Assembly (NCBI RefSeq): GCF_041381155.1
Contig: NC_091142.1
Coordinates: 36,133,604-36,197,603 of the forward strand
Length of the DNA: 64,000 nt
Source: Argopecten irradians
Taxonomy: Eukaryota; Mollusca; Bivalvia; Pectinida; Pectinidae
Direction of reading: 5' to 3'
A program made the position numbers and the translations under genes. Shown here piece after piece: positions 37,201 through 51,100 of this stretch; the first letter of the stretch is position 1; every line of letters starts with the position of its first letter. Under the pieces are notes generated by a model. That model did not search any database. It saw only the letters and a list, made by a program, of their open reading frames with translations, and was not told where the DNA came from.

Positions 37201-40200
37201 ATCTAACAGTAAAATAAGGTATGAACTGCTTTAAACTCAAGCTGCATTCAAACCCATAGTTATTGAAGAACATTACCAAATTTAACTTTTAAAGTTGACA
37301 GTGTAAGTAAAATGTTTCGTGTTGAAATGATAAATTATCTTTAAAAGGTTTAAGATTTCTCTGTGAGTTCGGTCCGCCTTTTGTGTTAAAACCACCTTGT
37401 TACAAGGGTTAGAATCAGTGGGTATAAAACCACGCGCCACCTGTCAAATAATTGACAGCCAGGGGCCATTTAAGAAGTGTCGGGTTTGTTGGTGTTGGAA
37501 ACCGCGGTACCCGGAGAAAAAACACTGACCAGCAATCGGTACCTGATGACTTCTTCATATAGGATTCGATCTTGCAACCCAGAGGTGGAGGCCTGGTGGT
37601 AATATGTCTAAACCACTTAACCAGTCGGCAACCTGTCAAATGCTGACTTCGTACGCCTGTACATCAACATGCGCAACACACAATAACACGCACCTGATCG
37701 AGTGTCTTCGATGTGTAGATTGGCATTATTTATATAAGTATGTCTAAGAGGAAACCGGAGTGCCCGTAGAAAACTCATATGATCAGGCATGTGACCCCTA
37801 ACATTTTCACGTCCGTGCTGGGGATCGAAACCCTGGCCGGTTAGGAGAAACGCGAGTGGCTTAACCACCCGACCACCCCGACTATCTCTTTTGGGAAACG
37901 GTGGCTGATTACACAAGGGTAATCGGCATATCATTTAAAAATTATTCAATAAAAGGTATTCCAGCTTTGCATATTACATAGTTACCTTCCTTGGTATCCA
38001 TTGTGACGTCATTATTTTGTGAGCGCAACTCACGTAGTCTCTTTCTTAAAAGTAAGACGTTACCACATGACGTCACAATCAATATCTACCTGCAACGATA
38101 GATAACTCTATAATATGCAAATACGGAATATTAATTTGCATATTCAGCTTTTATATATATTAGATTAAACAAATCTCGAGGGCAAACAGAAAAAAATGTC
38201 ATTATTATATAATTATTTGAAATGATAGTGTGAAATATCAACACTATATCATTAAATATTAATTTGTGTGTGTTAAACATAACTGGTTGTAGCGCTGATC
38301 GTTATCATTGTTATATGTATATTCTACCCCCATTTTTATAGCTCTGGGTATATTTTTTAGATACATCTGATTGTATAATTTAAATACAAATTTTTATTGT
38401 AATTTCATGAATATTATAGTTTTTTTGTAATGCTTTATCGTCATTTGTTAAGTTAATAAATGGCAGATTTCAATTTCATTCGTAGCTGGTGTTTGTGTCG
38501 CACGCAACGCAATGGCGACACTTAGGTATTACTGTCGGCGTCAGCATCGGTGTCGTCGGCGTCGTCAGCGTCGTCGGCGTCGTCGGCGTCGACGTCCGGG
38601 AAAAGGTTTCCGTGCGTTAACTTAAACCAAATTTTATATATTGTTTTATATCAATGAGATTTCGGATGAGTTCGGTAATGGTAAAAATCCGTCAATATTT
38701 GTAAGAGTTACGGAACTTTGAATTCGTCAAAACAGATAAATACGTGGTTTCCGCTCGATAACTTTAATATTTTTAGTCCAAATTCAACCAAATTTGGTGT
38801 ATTGCTTTGTTTTATATCTAGAAATGGGTTTACTAGGGAATTATTGGAATAAGAACAAATTAACAATTTACAATTTACAAATGTCTCCAGTACTTTTATA
38901 TGGATGTAATGTGACGTTATTCTTTTTATCTAGGGATGAGTTTCCTGAAGAGTAAGTAATTATTTGTAGTTGGCGTGTGTTTGCATTTCAATGTGTGGTA
39001 TTGTTATAAAACTGCGATTTAAACTAGCTGACAGAAAATGTATAAGAATGAAAGATATATGAGGATGATCTTGAACTAATTGTTATGTTATGAAGATATG
39101 AAAAAAATTCTCTGGGTGTACTCTAAATCGACCGAAGGACAATCTATTCAAATTGATCCTGTAATTCCACTTTATTTGCTGAATTTAATCCGATGCCGTA
39201 ACAACCAATCAAATGCAACGTTATTAATGGCAACACTGTGTACGTCATTGGCAGATAACATAATTTTGAAGACAATGGAAATGTTTGGTACGAGGTGTTC
39301 TATAAATTATGTTACACTTTCAAAGTTCAATACTTTGTTTGATAGTTAAAGCACCCGGATTTCATTTGCAAAACGTCTGCAATCATAACTTTCAAATCTT
39401 TATTAAAATAGTTAGGTAATTTTAGCGATGAATTTACTAAAGACATGTTTTTGTAAAAATATTCTCAAAAACTTTATCTTTGATGTTTGAACAATTTTCG
39501 AACACTAGCACCACACATTTACTCTTATTTTCTCATTGATGAATTGGACAACGTTTACTTAATGTAGCTGATTATTTTCTGTACTTTTAGTAATAATCAT
39601 ATGGAAAGGATTTAATTTCTTGAGGTCTGGGGCATTTCAAACTGTCTGTAAATATCCTTCTTACATGTTAAAATGATGACGTACACAACGCATTCAACAG
39701 AATCAAATCATTCATTATAAATCATTTGTACAACAAAGCTTTTGTTTGCATGCCCTCATATTCCAAAATATCTTTTGTTGACTCTATAACATTTTAAGGT
39801 ATTACATCCCTGGGACACTCTGTACAAGCAAGATTAGGTTATTTCCAGATACGCTCGTTATTAATTGACTCGCCTTTGTATAAAGATTGCGGGCAAATAC
39901 TGCCTCAATTGATTTACGTGCTCGATGTCCAAAACTAATTATTAATTTTGTTTCATATGAGGAATCTATTGCGAATGAACTTGTATAGCTCTTGAATTAT
40001 AGTTTAAACGTTATTTGTTAATTAATGTGTATTTTCACTTCTAAAACAGAATTGAAAAGACCTTGCCGCAAACGTAGGTTTGATTTTTGATTTCGTCGTA
40101 ATTGGTTGCTTAAATCAAACCACGGTGCTCAGTGAATTGTTCTTAGTTTTTTTCAATTTAATCAGTTGCTTATTTATGGATATCAAACATTGGTAGTTAT

Positions 40201-43200
40201 TGCATAACGCCTTTGATGTTTTTTATATATTTACTTTAACACTTGTACTAATATAATTACACAAGTAGTTTTTGATAAATTTACTAAAACACTTGTACTA
40301 ATATAATTACACAAGTAGTTTTTGATATATTTACTTAAACACTTGTACTAACATAAGTACAGAAGTAGTATTTGATATATTTAATAAAACATTTGTACTA
40401 ATATAAGTACACAGATAGTTTTTGCTCAGTGCTTTACTTATTGCGTCATATTGACGTCAATTTTATCTATCATTATCAAAACGTCCCTAGGTTTTCATTT
40501 AACAAAACCTCAAAGATTGAATGCTTTTAAATTATGATATAATGTTATCTCGTTACGTATCCATTAATATATATATTGTGTGGTTTAAATTTAAATTTTG
40601 TTCCTTGTACCAAATAGCCTTATAAGTATAACACAATAGGGCACCATTTGCTTTCTAATCAGTATGAACGATAAACAGCTGCATTGTTTTGTTTTTCTTT
40701 GTTTTTTGTGTTATTTCTCTGTTGATTAACTTATACTTTTAATATATGTTTCGTGTACAAGGGTGTTGAGTTTTTCATTGTCTATTTAATTAAGATAATA
40801 TTTTGTTTTATAATGAAAATGACTATAATACCCTAAAATATCAGTTACTGTGGCTTATATTCTGTTTCTATAACCTGTCTTTCAAATGCAAGCAAAACAT
40901 AGTACAGATTTAAAAACTAGTGCTTACAATCACTTAAATTTAGCACTTATTCAGTACTTTTTGACACAAGCAAAAAAGCCAAACATGACCGTTTTGAAAA
41001 GTTCAAATACTATAAAAATAATAATGTTGGCTATCAAGGAAGAATAGCAATCCGCATTGTTATGACATGAGTACTGCTCTGAATACCAAGACATGTTCTC
41101 GTACATAAAACTATCACTGGTTTATAAAGAAACTTTAGGTAGGAAAATAATGCAATGTATGGTGACAATTACAATAATTGAAAAAAACCGTCATCCATCA
41201 TTTTTTTCAGATTGAAGGACCAGCAAGCATGTCTTCAGAAGTATGTATTGCATTTGTATATCAGAATTCTTACAGTCTTTGGATCAGTGTATTTATTATT
41301 GGAATTGTCATTAATTTTATCTGTACCTAATACGTATAGACATATCCATGACAATGGCGTATTATAGTAAGTTTACTGTAAATGTTCATTGCCATGTCTA
41401 CCTCATTCCGAACTTTACTTGAAGTAAAAGTGTTTTGTAAACTATTTTTAAAAGTTTGTTGATTCCACAATAAAAAACTATAAGCTATATGTTTCCATAG
41501 CTCTTAGATAGATATGAAAACAATGGCGTATTATAGTAACAGTTTACTATAAAGATTCTTTGTTTAAATGGGTGTTTTCTCTATAACCTCATACAAATGG
41601 TCAGTCGTAACGTAATTTTATATTCTTTTCCAAATTACTCAGCGTATTTATACATATATGTGTGATAAAATCGTTTAACTTGATTTTATGAAACGTATTT
41701 TTAATTGGTGTCACGATTTTTTTTTAACAGAATGCTGGATGATGGGTATGTTTTTTTTATCCATTTATGAATTTTTTAAACTTATACTCCATTTACGTGT
41801 GTACGAAATTAACCTCATTTATTTTTATTGGGCTAATATCGATCAATGTACATGCTCTTTAATTAACGCGAATGACATTTTTCACGTTTTGAAAATTTAA
41901 ACAATCTACCTGATATGATAATATTTCCTTACAGGTCATTCTCCGAGGACGTCGACCATTCGTCAGTATACTATATTATCTTTGTCCAGATTAATGTTAA
42001 AAGATTTGTATGGAACCAAATTAAATTTAAGAGTGAATTTGTGCTATATGACTATGTGACATATTGCTTCCTTAGTTATTTTTGAAGATTTGTTTTTTTA
42101 CATAACAATAAAAATTAAAATGGTTCAATGAAAAATATGCTATAGATGATTCCTAAGGTAGAATGTGTGTTAAATCTTAATGTTAAGGTCAAGACTTCTT
42201 GGTGTTTCTATAATCAAACCTACTTTTTGGTTTAATCTGTTTGCTAATAATGAAGACTAAGACAAAATGTGTCATGATAAGTTATGATAATTCGACTTTC
42301 AGTTACCAGCTCGCTTGCAATTTGATCAATGAGTGAGTATTTCAATGTTTTTATCTTTCACGACTGTTTGCTTAATTGATATGTGATGTAATCATTTAAC
42401 AAATTTATTTCGTTTATTTGTCAATGGATTATTCGTTAAACCTTATATTTTATTACCTGTATCACATAAAAATAGAGTTTGGTTAAGTCTATTTAAGGCC
42501 GTGAATATACAGTCAAACCTACCTAAGCGACCAATTATGTAAAATGGACACTTTTATATATGGGTCATAAGATCAGATGGTCAATTACAAAAAAATGCGT
42601 TCTTTCTAAAATATATATATATAAATTTTATTACCAAATATACCGTTCAAGCACGAGAATGCCCTTTAATTTCTTTCATTTTCATTTCACAGAATTGAGA
42701 ACAATTTACGTGATCAGTAAGTATACAGACAACGTATGAACATCATTATGTAGATATACAAATCCTTATTGTTGATGGCTGGCTAGAGAAACCAACGTCT
42801 CACTTTAAGTAATAAGATATAAGACATGTTCCCTTTATAATGTGTTAAGAAATACTGTTTAATATCAACGCTTTTCTTAGTATCAAAGCTACCATTGTAC
42901 ATACAAATAAAAATGTAACAATTTAATCACATAACAATTTAAGTGATAATAATAGATTAAAATCTTAGAATACAGTTTTCTTTGAAAATGTAACAATTTA
43001 ATCACATAACAATTTAAGTGATAATAATAGATTAAAATCCTTAGAAAACAGTTTTCTTTGATCAATAGTTTTTATAAACAGCCAATGCATGTAAAATATC
43101 TTAAGAATGAAAAAGATACAACACAGTTTCTTTTTATTTTAGAAATGTTATTGCGATTCCGAAAATTAAGGAAGGACTTAAAAGGTAAGAATAATCATGT

Positions 43201-45153
43201 AGTGCTACTTTTAGCATGTTGATATACTACATACAAAAACTAGTCATACTTAAATGCATGGGTAGTCATTTAATATGAATATTATGTAGACAGAGATATA
43301 TAAACCTAGTAGGCACGCATTTACCAGAATAAATTAGTAGTTATAAACTATTTTAACATATTAAGTTATAAGGTTCGTATATAATATATTATAAAAGGAT
43401 ACTTGCTATCATCATACTAGATAAATAGAAACGAATTATAACACATCGAATTGGTAAATACTAATACAGTTAGTAGACACGAACTATAACATATTTATAA
43501 TCAAATCAATCAATTATTTGATACTAATAATAGCCATAAGTCATCTTTTTTTACAGAATTAAGGACCATTTACTTGCGTTCAACGTCAAAAAGTCAAGGT
43601 CAGTGTCTAGTTTTTTATCACGAAGTGCTTGCGCTATTATTGCCAGAAGATATTGTTCATGTTATGAAAACAGATCCATATCAGTAAATGAATCGAAGTT
43701 AAAACTTTAATTTTTGTCTTTCAGGCAAGCTTTACGCATGTGAGTATGAATATCGGGAAAGGGAACAGTGGCCAACAACTAACAAATATATCAGCAATTT
43801 GATTTTGATAATGATATTTTGTGTGTATAACTAACTTATTACGAGGAAAGTGTATCACCATGACTCTCTTACCTTAAAGGGTTTTCGGTAGGTATGTAAC
43901 TTGTGACGAATCGAATCCGATGTGATCTGGTTGGCAGTTACTGACCGCTGGTCGGTAATTCTTCCCTAGGTACTCCGGTATTCCTCCACCATCAAACCTG
44001 TCACGTCCATACATTACTCTGACTGTCAATACTAAACAAACCAAATTATAACTGGTTACGTATTGACACCCTAATAAATATCTTTAGAAACTAAAAAAAA
44101 CAAATAACGCTTTTGACAGGATATTACAACTCTTCGCTCTGTACGTTTATGCATCAAGAGAGGTTTATTTTCTGCTTGTGGTGGTGTTATCTATTTTTAG
44201 AAGCAATAAAAGTGTGTGTTATCAACGCCTATGTGTGAGAAGATCTAGATTTTGAAAACCTTATACTTGTGGTTTTGTGAAATATAAAGATATCCTGGAG
44301 TATTTCAATACGTTTACTTTTTATTAAACTTATATTTATTCATATTTTCCGAAGTCCGGGCACCGAATATCAAAACTAGTTTCATTTGTTTTAGAAATGC
44401 TCGGCCGCCAATAAAACATAAACGATACTCAGCATTTGAACTATGATTGGATTTCACTTATGTATCTTTTTAACCGAAGAAAAATACTAACTCGTCTGCT
44501 TCTGTTTTGAAAAATACCATAGGTCAGCGGTGGAGCATCTTTAATGACATAAAAATAACATGTTTGTTATTAGCGAAGATGTTTGGAGGGATTTTGACAA
44601 ATACTTGCAATAATTTACATCTCACTAAAATAAAGTTGGAGTTGTCGCCCTTTAGCTATTAAGTATTGTATAGTATATACAAATTCGAAATTGAACAGAC
44701 CAGGTTTTCTGAAAGACATACTTCTGTATGTCGAGAGTTTTCCCTTTAAAAATAATATGATTGGAAAACATTTTTCTACGTATGTTGTAACAATGAAGGA
44801 TATAATCATTTCTACCTATTATATTAAAGTATGAACCATTATTCTTTTCAGCATTAAATGCCCAAAAGATTGGTGTTCGTGGTAAGTATTCATTTTCTTT
44901 TTAACACAAAAACAAGCTTGCTTGTATAAATTAACATCATATAACGCTGAAATACACAGTATTATTTCCTGCCACGATCCCATATTTGATTATTATAATC
45001 AAAGTACGAGACCCTGGAAGGAAATAATACATTCATTGGAAATTTAAAATCAAAAGTTATAAAATGTATTTTCAACGCGAATGGTTTTTATTCGATTTTA
45101 TTGGTTTTTTTTTCTGTTTTTAGCTTCAATACCTGGAAATCAAGCCAGAACAA
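34291..45153 (+). CDS. Microexon gene, exons 1-15
   Basis: Exons read, across junctions: MADAA(R); VDRESKADAAR(I); INQLKDWSS(R); ISKISSNSKI(R); DEFPE(E); LKDQQACLQ(K); MLDD(G); SFSEDVDH(S); YQLACNLIN(E); IENNLRD(Q); NVIAIPKIKEGLK(R); IKDHLLAFNVKKS(R); QALR(I); IKCPKDWCS(C); FNTWKSSQN(K). Brackets mark the residue made at a splice junction. Acceptors are mostly TTTTCAG or TTTACAG, and donors are mostly GTAAGT or GTATGT. Introns are 126 bp to 2.3 kb, so exons are under 5% of the span. Weakest calls: donors GTAAAA (34338) and GTCAGT (41962). Junction residues are often R or another charged residue. Confidence 0.7.
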
Positions 45154-48100
45154 GTAAGTAGAATGAATTAGTGAATTCTTGTTTGTTATTGGCACATTCA
45201 ACTAAAGTCTAATTACAAGTACAAATTAACCTCTTTTGAACATTATGCGTTTAATACAATGTCTTCAATATCTGTAAATGAAATAAAACCCCTGGCATGT
45301 GTAAGTCTATTAACTAGGTCGTTTTTACGAGAAATTAAGCAATTCGAAAATGACATGTATTAAATTCCAAATGTATGAGTCTGGTATAAACAGTACCTGA
45401 GTATAGCAATCTGATGTCTTCAAAGTCATTTTATTTCAGGACAGAAATTAAAACATGAATATTCAGATCGGTTGTGGATATGCGCAATAGGGGACTAAAT
45501 GCATGAATTAGGATGATTTGTAAACTTCATGTCTGCAATATTGGACGTTTTATCATAGTAATTTTGTAAACTAAATCACGTGCTATCTTATGATATATGA
45601 TATATATTATTATTATAAGTCAGTTTTTTTCATTAAATTAAAAAGAAAAATGATAGATTTTCTTTAAACATTTTTTCACTTTTTCATGATCAATCCATTC
45701 ACTTTTTATTACTACTGATTTTTGTAACAGGTCTGAAAAAGAACTAGATAATATATTACAAAGGTAAGTAAAATTATCTAGTAATTCATAATCACAAACT
45801 TAGATCTGTAACAGAACTAGAGAATATATTACAGATGTAAGTTAAATTATCTAATAAATCATAATCACAAACTTAGATCTGAAACAGAACTAGAGAATAT
45901 ATTACAAAGGTAAGTGAAATTATCTAGTAATTCATAATCACAAACTTAGATCTGAAACAGAACTAGAGAATATATTACAAAGGTAAGTGAAAATTATCTA
46001 GTAAATCATAATCACAAACTTAGATCTGAAACAGAACTAGAGAATATATTACAGATGTAAGTAAAATTATCTAATAAATCATAATCACAAACTTAGATCT
46101 GAAACAGAACTAGAGAATATATTACAAAGGTAAGTGAAATTATCTAGTAAATCATAATCACAAACTTAGATCTGAAACAGAACTAGAGAATATATTACAG
46201 AGGTAAGTGAAATTATCTAGTAATTCATAATCACAAACTTAGATCTGAAACAGAACTAGAGAATATATTACAGAGGTAAGTAGAATTATCTAATTAATCA
46301 TAATCACGAACTTAATCATGATCATGATTAGTATAGTGTTATTAATCACATGTTGATTTTTTATATGGCCACACTAGTGTTATTGAATTGTCAATAGGTC
46401 AATATTTAAGTTAGGTGTACTAATCCCAATAATTTGAAGTGTAATAACTTTATTAACTCGTCTTATAAAAACACTGAATGACTGATTTATGGTTTTGTAC
46501 ATGTAATTAACCTTATTTATAGTAAACAGGGATACTCCATAATGAACGTCCATTTATTTTCACCCTCCAGGAATAAGCTGAGTAGTACAAAGTAATGTTT
46601 TCTATTGTATGAACTTATATCTATACGATTTTTATTTCTATTTCAGTTTAGAGAATCCATCAGCCAGGTAAGCATTCAGTGGTAAAGTTCTTTTGCCAAG
46701 GTGGGTAAAACAGTGTTTATATAAAAGTTGAGCAGTACACGATAATTTTGACTTAATTGAAAATACTACTTATAATATAATTTCATAAGAATAACCTTTT
46801 AAAGGGACATGAACCTTAAATAAGTTGTTCTGTATGCTGAGATATGATTTTCAGATGTTTATTGAATACTTTATTACAATGATTGGTTATTTAAAATGAC
46901 AGGAAAAGGTGGGGAATACCTACCCCAAAAATGATAGAAATAGACCGTCATATTCTATTTTTGGAACACAAAACTAAAGCTGACCGAAAGCGAGGTTGTA
47001 ATGAACAACAAACTTGCTGATGACATGACAATGAATATTAGTTTTTCCACGTTTTTTGATTATTTTCTAATTTGTGATGGTTGACAAATGAAGTTTAAGC
47101 AATATTTGTTAATATTTGTTATAAAACAATTTGTATTTAGAGTAAGAATGATAAGTCAAAAGTCAAACGCGACTTTTCATTCTACGGGGCACCGCGAAGG
47201 GAGGTTAATAACTTCTTGCACACATATACATCACGCAAGTATAAAGTGGGAAGTTGCTCCCGTCTCTTGCATTTCAGCGATCCATCTATATTTACCTACT
47301 TTCCCAATCTCGCATGTTACTGACACTTGACGTACTCTGTTTTCTATCACAATTTTTGTTAGTGTAATTCGCTTCACCCACGATTTTGACCCAGTATTTT
47401 GGTTACATTCATTTGATTTGTGCAGTGCATTGTGGGAGTTCATTAAAGTGCAACACTTTAGTACAATTACTGATATATATTACTTAGTAAGGTATCTGAC
47501 ACGTCTTAAATATGTATTTTACTCAAATTTACATGGTTTATTTAGGTTCATGTCCCTTTCAGAACTATAGTTTTCCACTCATTCTTCACTATTTCGGAAA
47601 GTTTTTTTATGATGTAGTCCAAAATATTTGTCCCTGACATTGTTTTTCATGATATAAATGGATATGATATTGAAAATATGTATAACGAGTCTTTGTAACA
47701 AGCGACTAAAAGAAACATAGATAATACTGATTACCGACGTGTACGGTAATCAAAGTTATTGAAGCCATTATGGAAGTTTAGTATGTGTCATACGTAAGGT
47801 CACAGGAGTTACCCCCCTTTGACAGTAGTTTAATAATTTAGAGTTATCTCGCTTTGCATAGGAAAGCATTGTATAGAACGTAATCCCAGCATGCTAAGTT
47901 AACATCCGGTCATCGACAGATTAGCAAATAAGAGGCACATGCTTGCAGAGAATTTAAATTGTACTGATCGGATTTATTAAGTATGCCAAGAGGTCTTGGA
48001 ATTAGGAAGCGGCGAGATCCCGGGGTGGCTTTGTCTCCGCCCCCAGAGAAAAGAAAAGGGGGAAGGCGAGCAGTTCCCCTCCCAAAAAGGACGGAGACCG

Positions 48101-51100
48101 CCGCTGGCGAGACCCGGAGGGAGACTCCACGTGGTCAGCTGCCAGAGGTACCAGTAGTAGAGCTAGAGGAGGTACAAGTGGAGGATGGGATTACAGGTAT
48201 GGGCATAGAGCCCGAACCGCAGATGTTATTAAATGTACATGATAATGGTTACAATAATAGCACTACCCCCGAGATCGAAATTATCCCCCTGGAGTCCCGA
48301 CTCCATCGGTGACCATGTGCCCCGGGCTATAAAACAAAAAATCTGGGGTCACGAGTATATAAATTTGGCCCTTCTTTTAAAGGGCTACTCAGAATTGAAT
48401 GACTTTTGCACTAGTGCGCCGATGGTTGTCGGATCCAGTGGGATGATAGAGACCCGCCCCCTACTTGTAAAGAAAAAATACCAAATGTGGAGAAATGGAC
48501 AGATGCTTTCCACATTTATATGTCCATTTATTTGGAAAGATTCCCCGCTAAGGTACAGGAACTTTTGCAGTATGTAAAAACAATACGTGGGGCAGCTTGT
48601 CAGGGTGTGCCGGGGGGTTGGCGAGTGTATGATGAGCAATTTAGGGCTCGTCTTAGTCAATCTCCTGGTTTAGCATGGAACCAAATTAATTCAAACCTTT
48701 GGCTCCGGGTAATGACCCCTCAAGCCGGTGGAATGGGGAAGAACAATGTGGTCAAGGGAGGTAACAAGGAGTGGGGTGGGAAACATTCCAAGCCATCACC
48801 TTGCTTTGGCTTCAATAGGGGTAAATGTACGTATAGTAACTGCAGGTACACTCATGTTTGCAGTATTTGTGCTGCTGACCATAGTGCATTGCAGTGCACT
48901 AAGTCTTTTCAGCCCTCAGCTGCAAGTTCCAGTCAAGGAAAAAAAAACCCATGGCAGTGTCCAGTCTGGGAAAAACCCCAATAAATAGTGAAAAATTAAA
49001 ACAGGAATTGCTTGATTACCCAAACCATCAAATCACACAGGAGCTTGTTGATGGTTTTTCAGAGGGATTTCCTTTGCATTATCAGGGTATTAGGGAGGAT
49101 ACTGATTGTTTAAATTTAGGTTCAGTCAGACAGAATGTCAATATGGCCCTTAAAAAAGTTCAAAAAGAGGTGGATCTTGGAAGGGTTGCCGGTCCATTTA
49201 AGGAAAGACCTTTACCTAATTTTGAGACTTTCTCCTTTGGGTCTGATTCCAAAGAGTACACCGGGGGAGTTTCGTTTAATCCACCACTTGTCACATCCTA
49301 AAGATAATTCAGTTAATTCTGGTATCGATTCGGATTTGTGTTCTGTTCAGTATACCAAATTTGATGAGGCGATTGAATTGGTCCAAAATTTAGGTCAAGG
49401 GGCTTTATTAGCAAAATCCGATATCAAATCAGCTTTTAAGTTACTGCCAATATCTCTACAAGACTTTGATTTATTGGGATTTAAGCTTCAGGGTTATTAT
49501 TATTTTGATAAATGCTTACCGATGGGATGTTCATTATCATGCAGCTTATTTGAGAAATTTTCAAGTGCTTTAGAATGGATAGTTCAAAATAAATCAGGAA
49601 AACGATCTGTATTACATTATGTTGATGATTTCCTTTTTGGAGGTAAAGCTGGTTCCACCCAATGTAAGGATTTATTGGAATGTTTCTTAGCTTCTTGTGA
49701 AAAACCTGGGAGTCCCTATTGCTGAGGAAAAGACGTTAGGCACCCTTGCACTGTGTTATGTTTCCTAGGTTTAGAAATTGATACTGTAAATCTTACAATT
49801 AAAATCCCTGCAGCTAAAGTAGTTGAGATTTGTGAGAAGCTAGAAAATGTGTTCTCAAAGCAGAAAGTAACTTTAAGGGAAATGCAGTCGTTGATTGGGG
49901 CATTACATTTTGCTTGTAGGGCTGTAAGACCTGGGCGGACTTTTTGTCGACGTCTAATTAATTCAATTAAGGGTTTAACTCAGCCCCATCATCGCATTCG
50001 GGTTACTGGGGAAGTCAAGCAAGATATTGAGGCATGGTTATATTTCTTTAAGGGTTTTAATGGAGTTTCAGTGTTTCAAAAACAAGGAATGGGAGAGTTC
50101 TCAGGATTTGTGTTTGTACACTGACAGCGCCGGGGGCCCAGGAATGGGGTTTGGGGCCTTTTTTTATGGTAAGTGGTGTTTTGGAGTATGGCCAGTCAAA
50201 TGGCATGATCAGGGCTTAACCAGAAGTATTACACTGCTTGAATTTTTCCCAATTTTAGTGGCCATAGTTGTTTGGGGGGAATTACTAACTAATAAAAAGA
50301 TATTGTTTAGGTCAGACAATACAGGAGTTGTAAGCATCATTAATTCTCTAACATCTAAGTCAGATCTGGTTATGAAACTAGTCCGGTCATTTGTTTTTGA
50401 GATGTTTAAAATTTAACATATTGTGTAAATGTTCACATATCCCTGGTGCTGATAACACTGTTGCTGATTCAATTTCACGTTTGCAGTGGGACAGATTCTT
50501 CCAGTTAGCTCCAGGCGCAGAACGGGAGCCACATGTGGTGCCAAACCATCTATGGGAAATCTTCAATTAGAGATTGAGACTTTAATTCAGGGTAGTATTG
50601 TCCAATAATACAAAGCAGGCATACAGTACAGGCCTGTCATCTTTTAAAAAATTCCGAGAGTTATACAGGCTATCTGAGATGTGGCCTGTGCCTATCAATC
50701 ATTTGCTACAATATGTGGCTTATTTATCTATCAGTGGAGCATCCCCTAGCACTACACAAACTTACTTGTCAGGTATAAGTTACCCACCCCCCCCCCCTGA
50801 CCAAACCCAACAAAATTAAGGGGTGGGGGGATCCTGCAAAACAATTTTTAGTACAGAAAGTTATGGAAGGTTATAGGCGTACAAAGGCATCTCCTGATGT
50901 GCGAGCTCCAATTACCTTAGATATCTTAAGGAAGATTGTAGGTGCATTACCGTTTGTTTGCACTTCAACATATGAAACAAGTTTATTTCGTGTGGCCTTC
51001 CTGTTAGCCTTTTTTGGTTTTATGAGGGTTGGTGAACTTACTAGTACTGCTAATTCAGATCATGCAGTGGGACTATCAGATGTGTCTTTAAATGATCAGG

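Noticed and set aside
38891-38905. Additional 15-nt microexon (after CTCCAG, before GTAATG)
   Set aside because: The phase would fit, but the acceptor lacks a pyrimidine tract and the segment lies 28 bp from the better exon at 38934.
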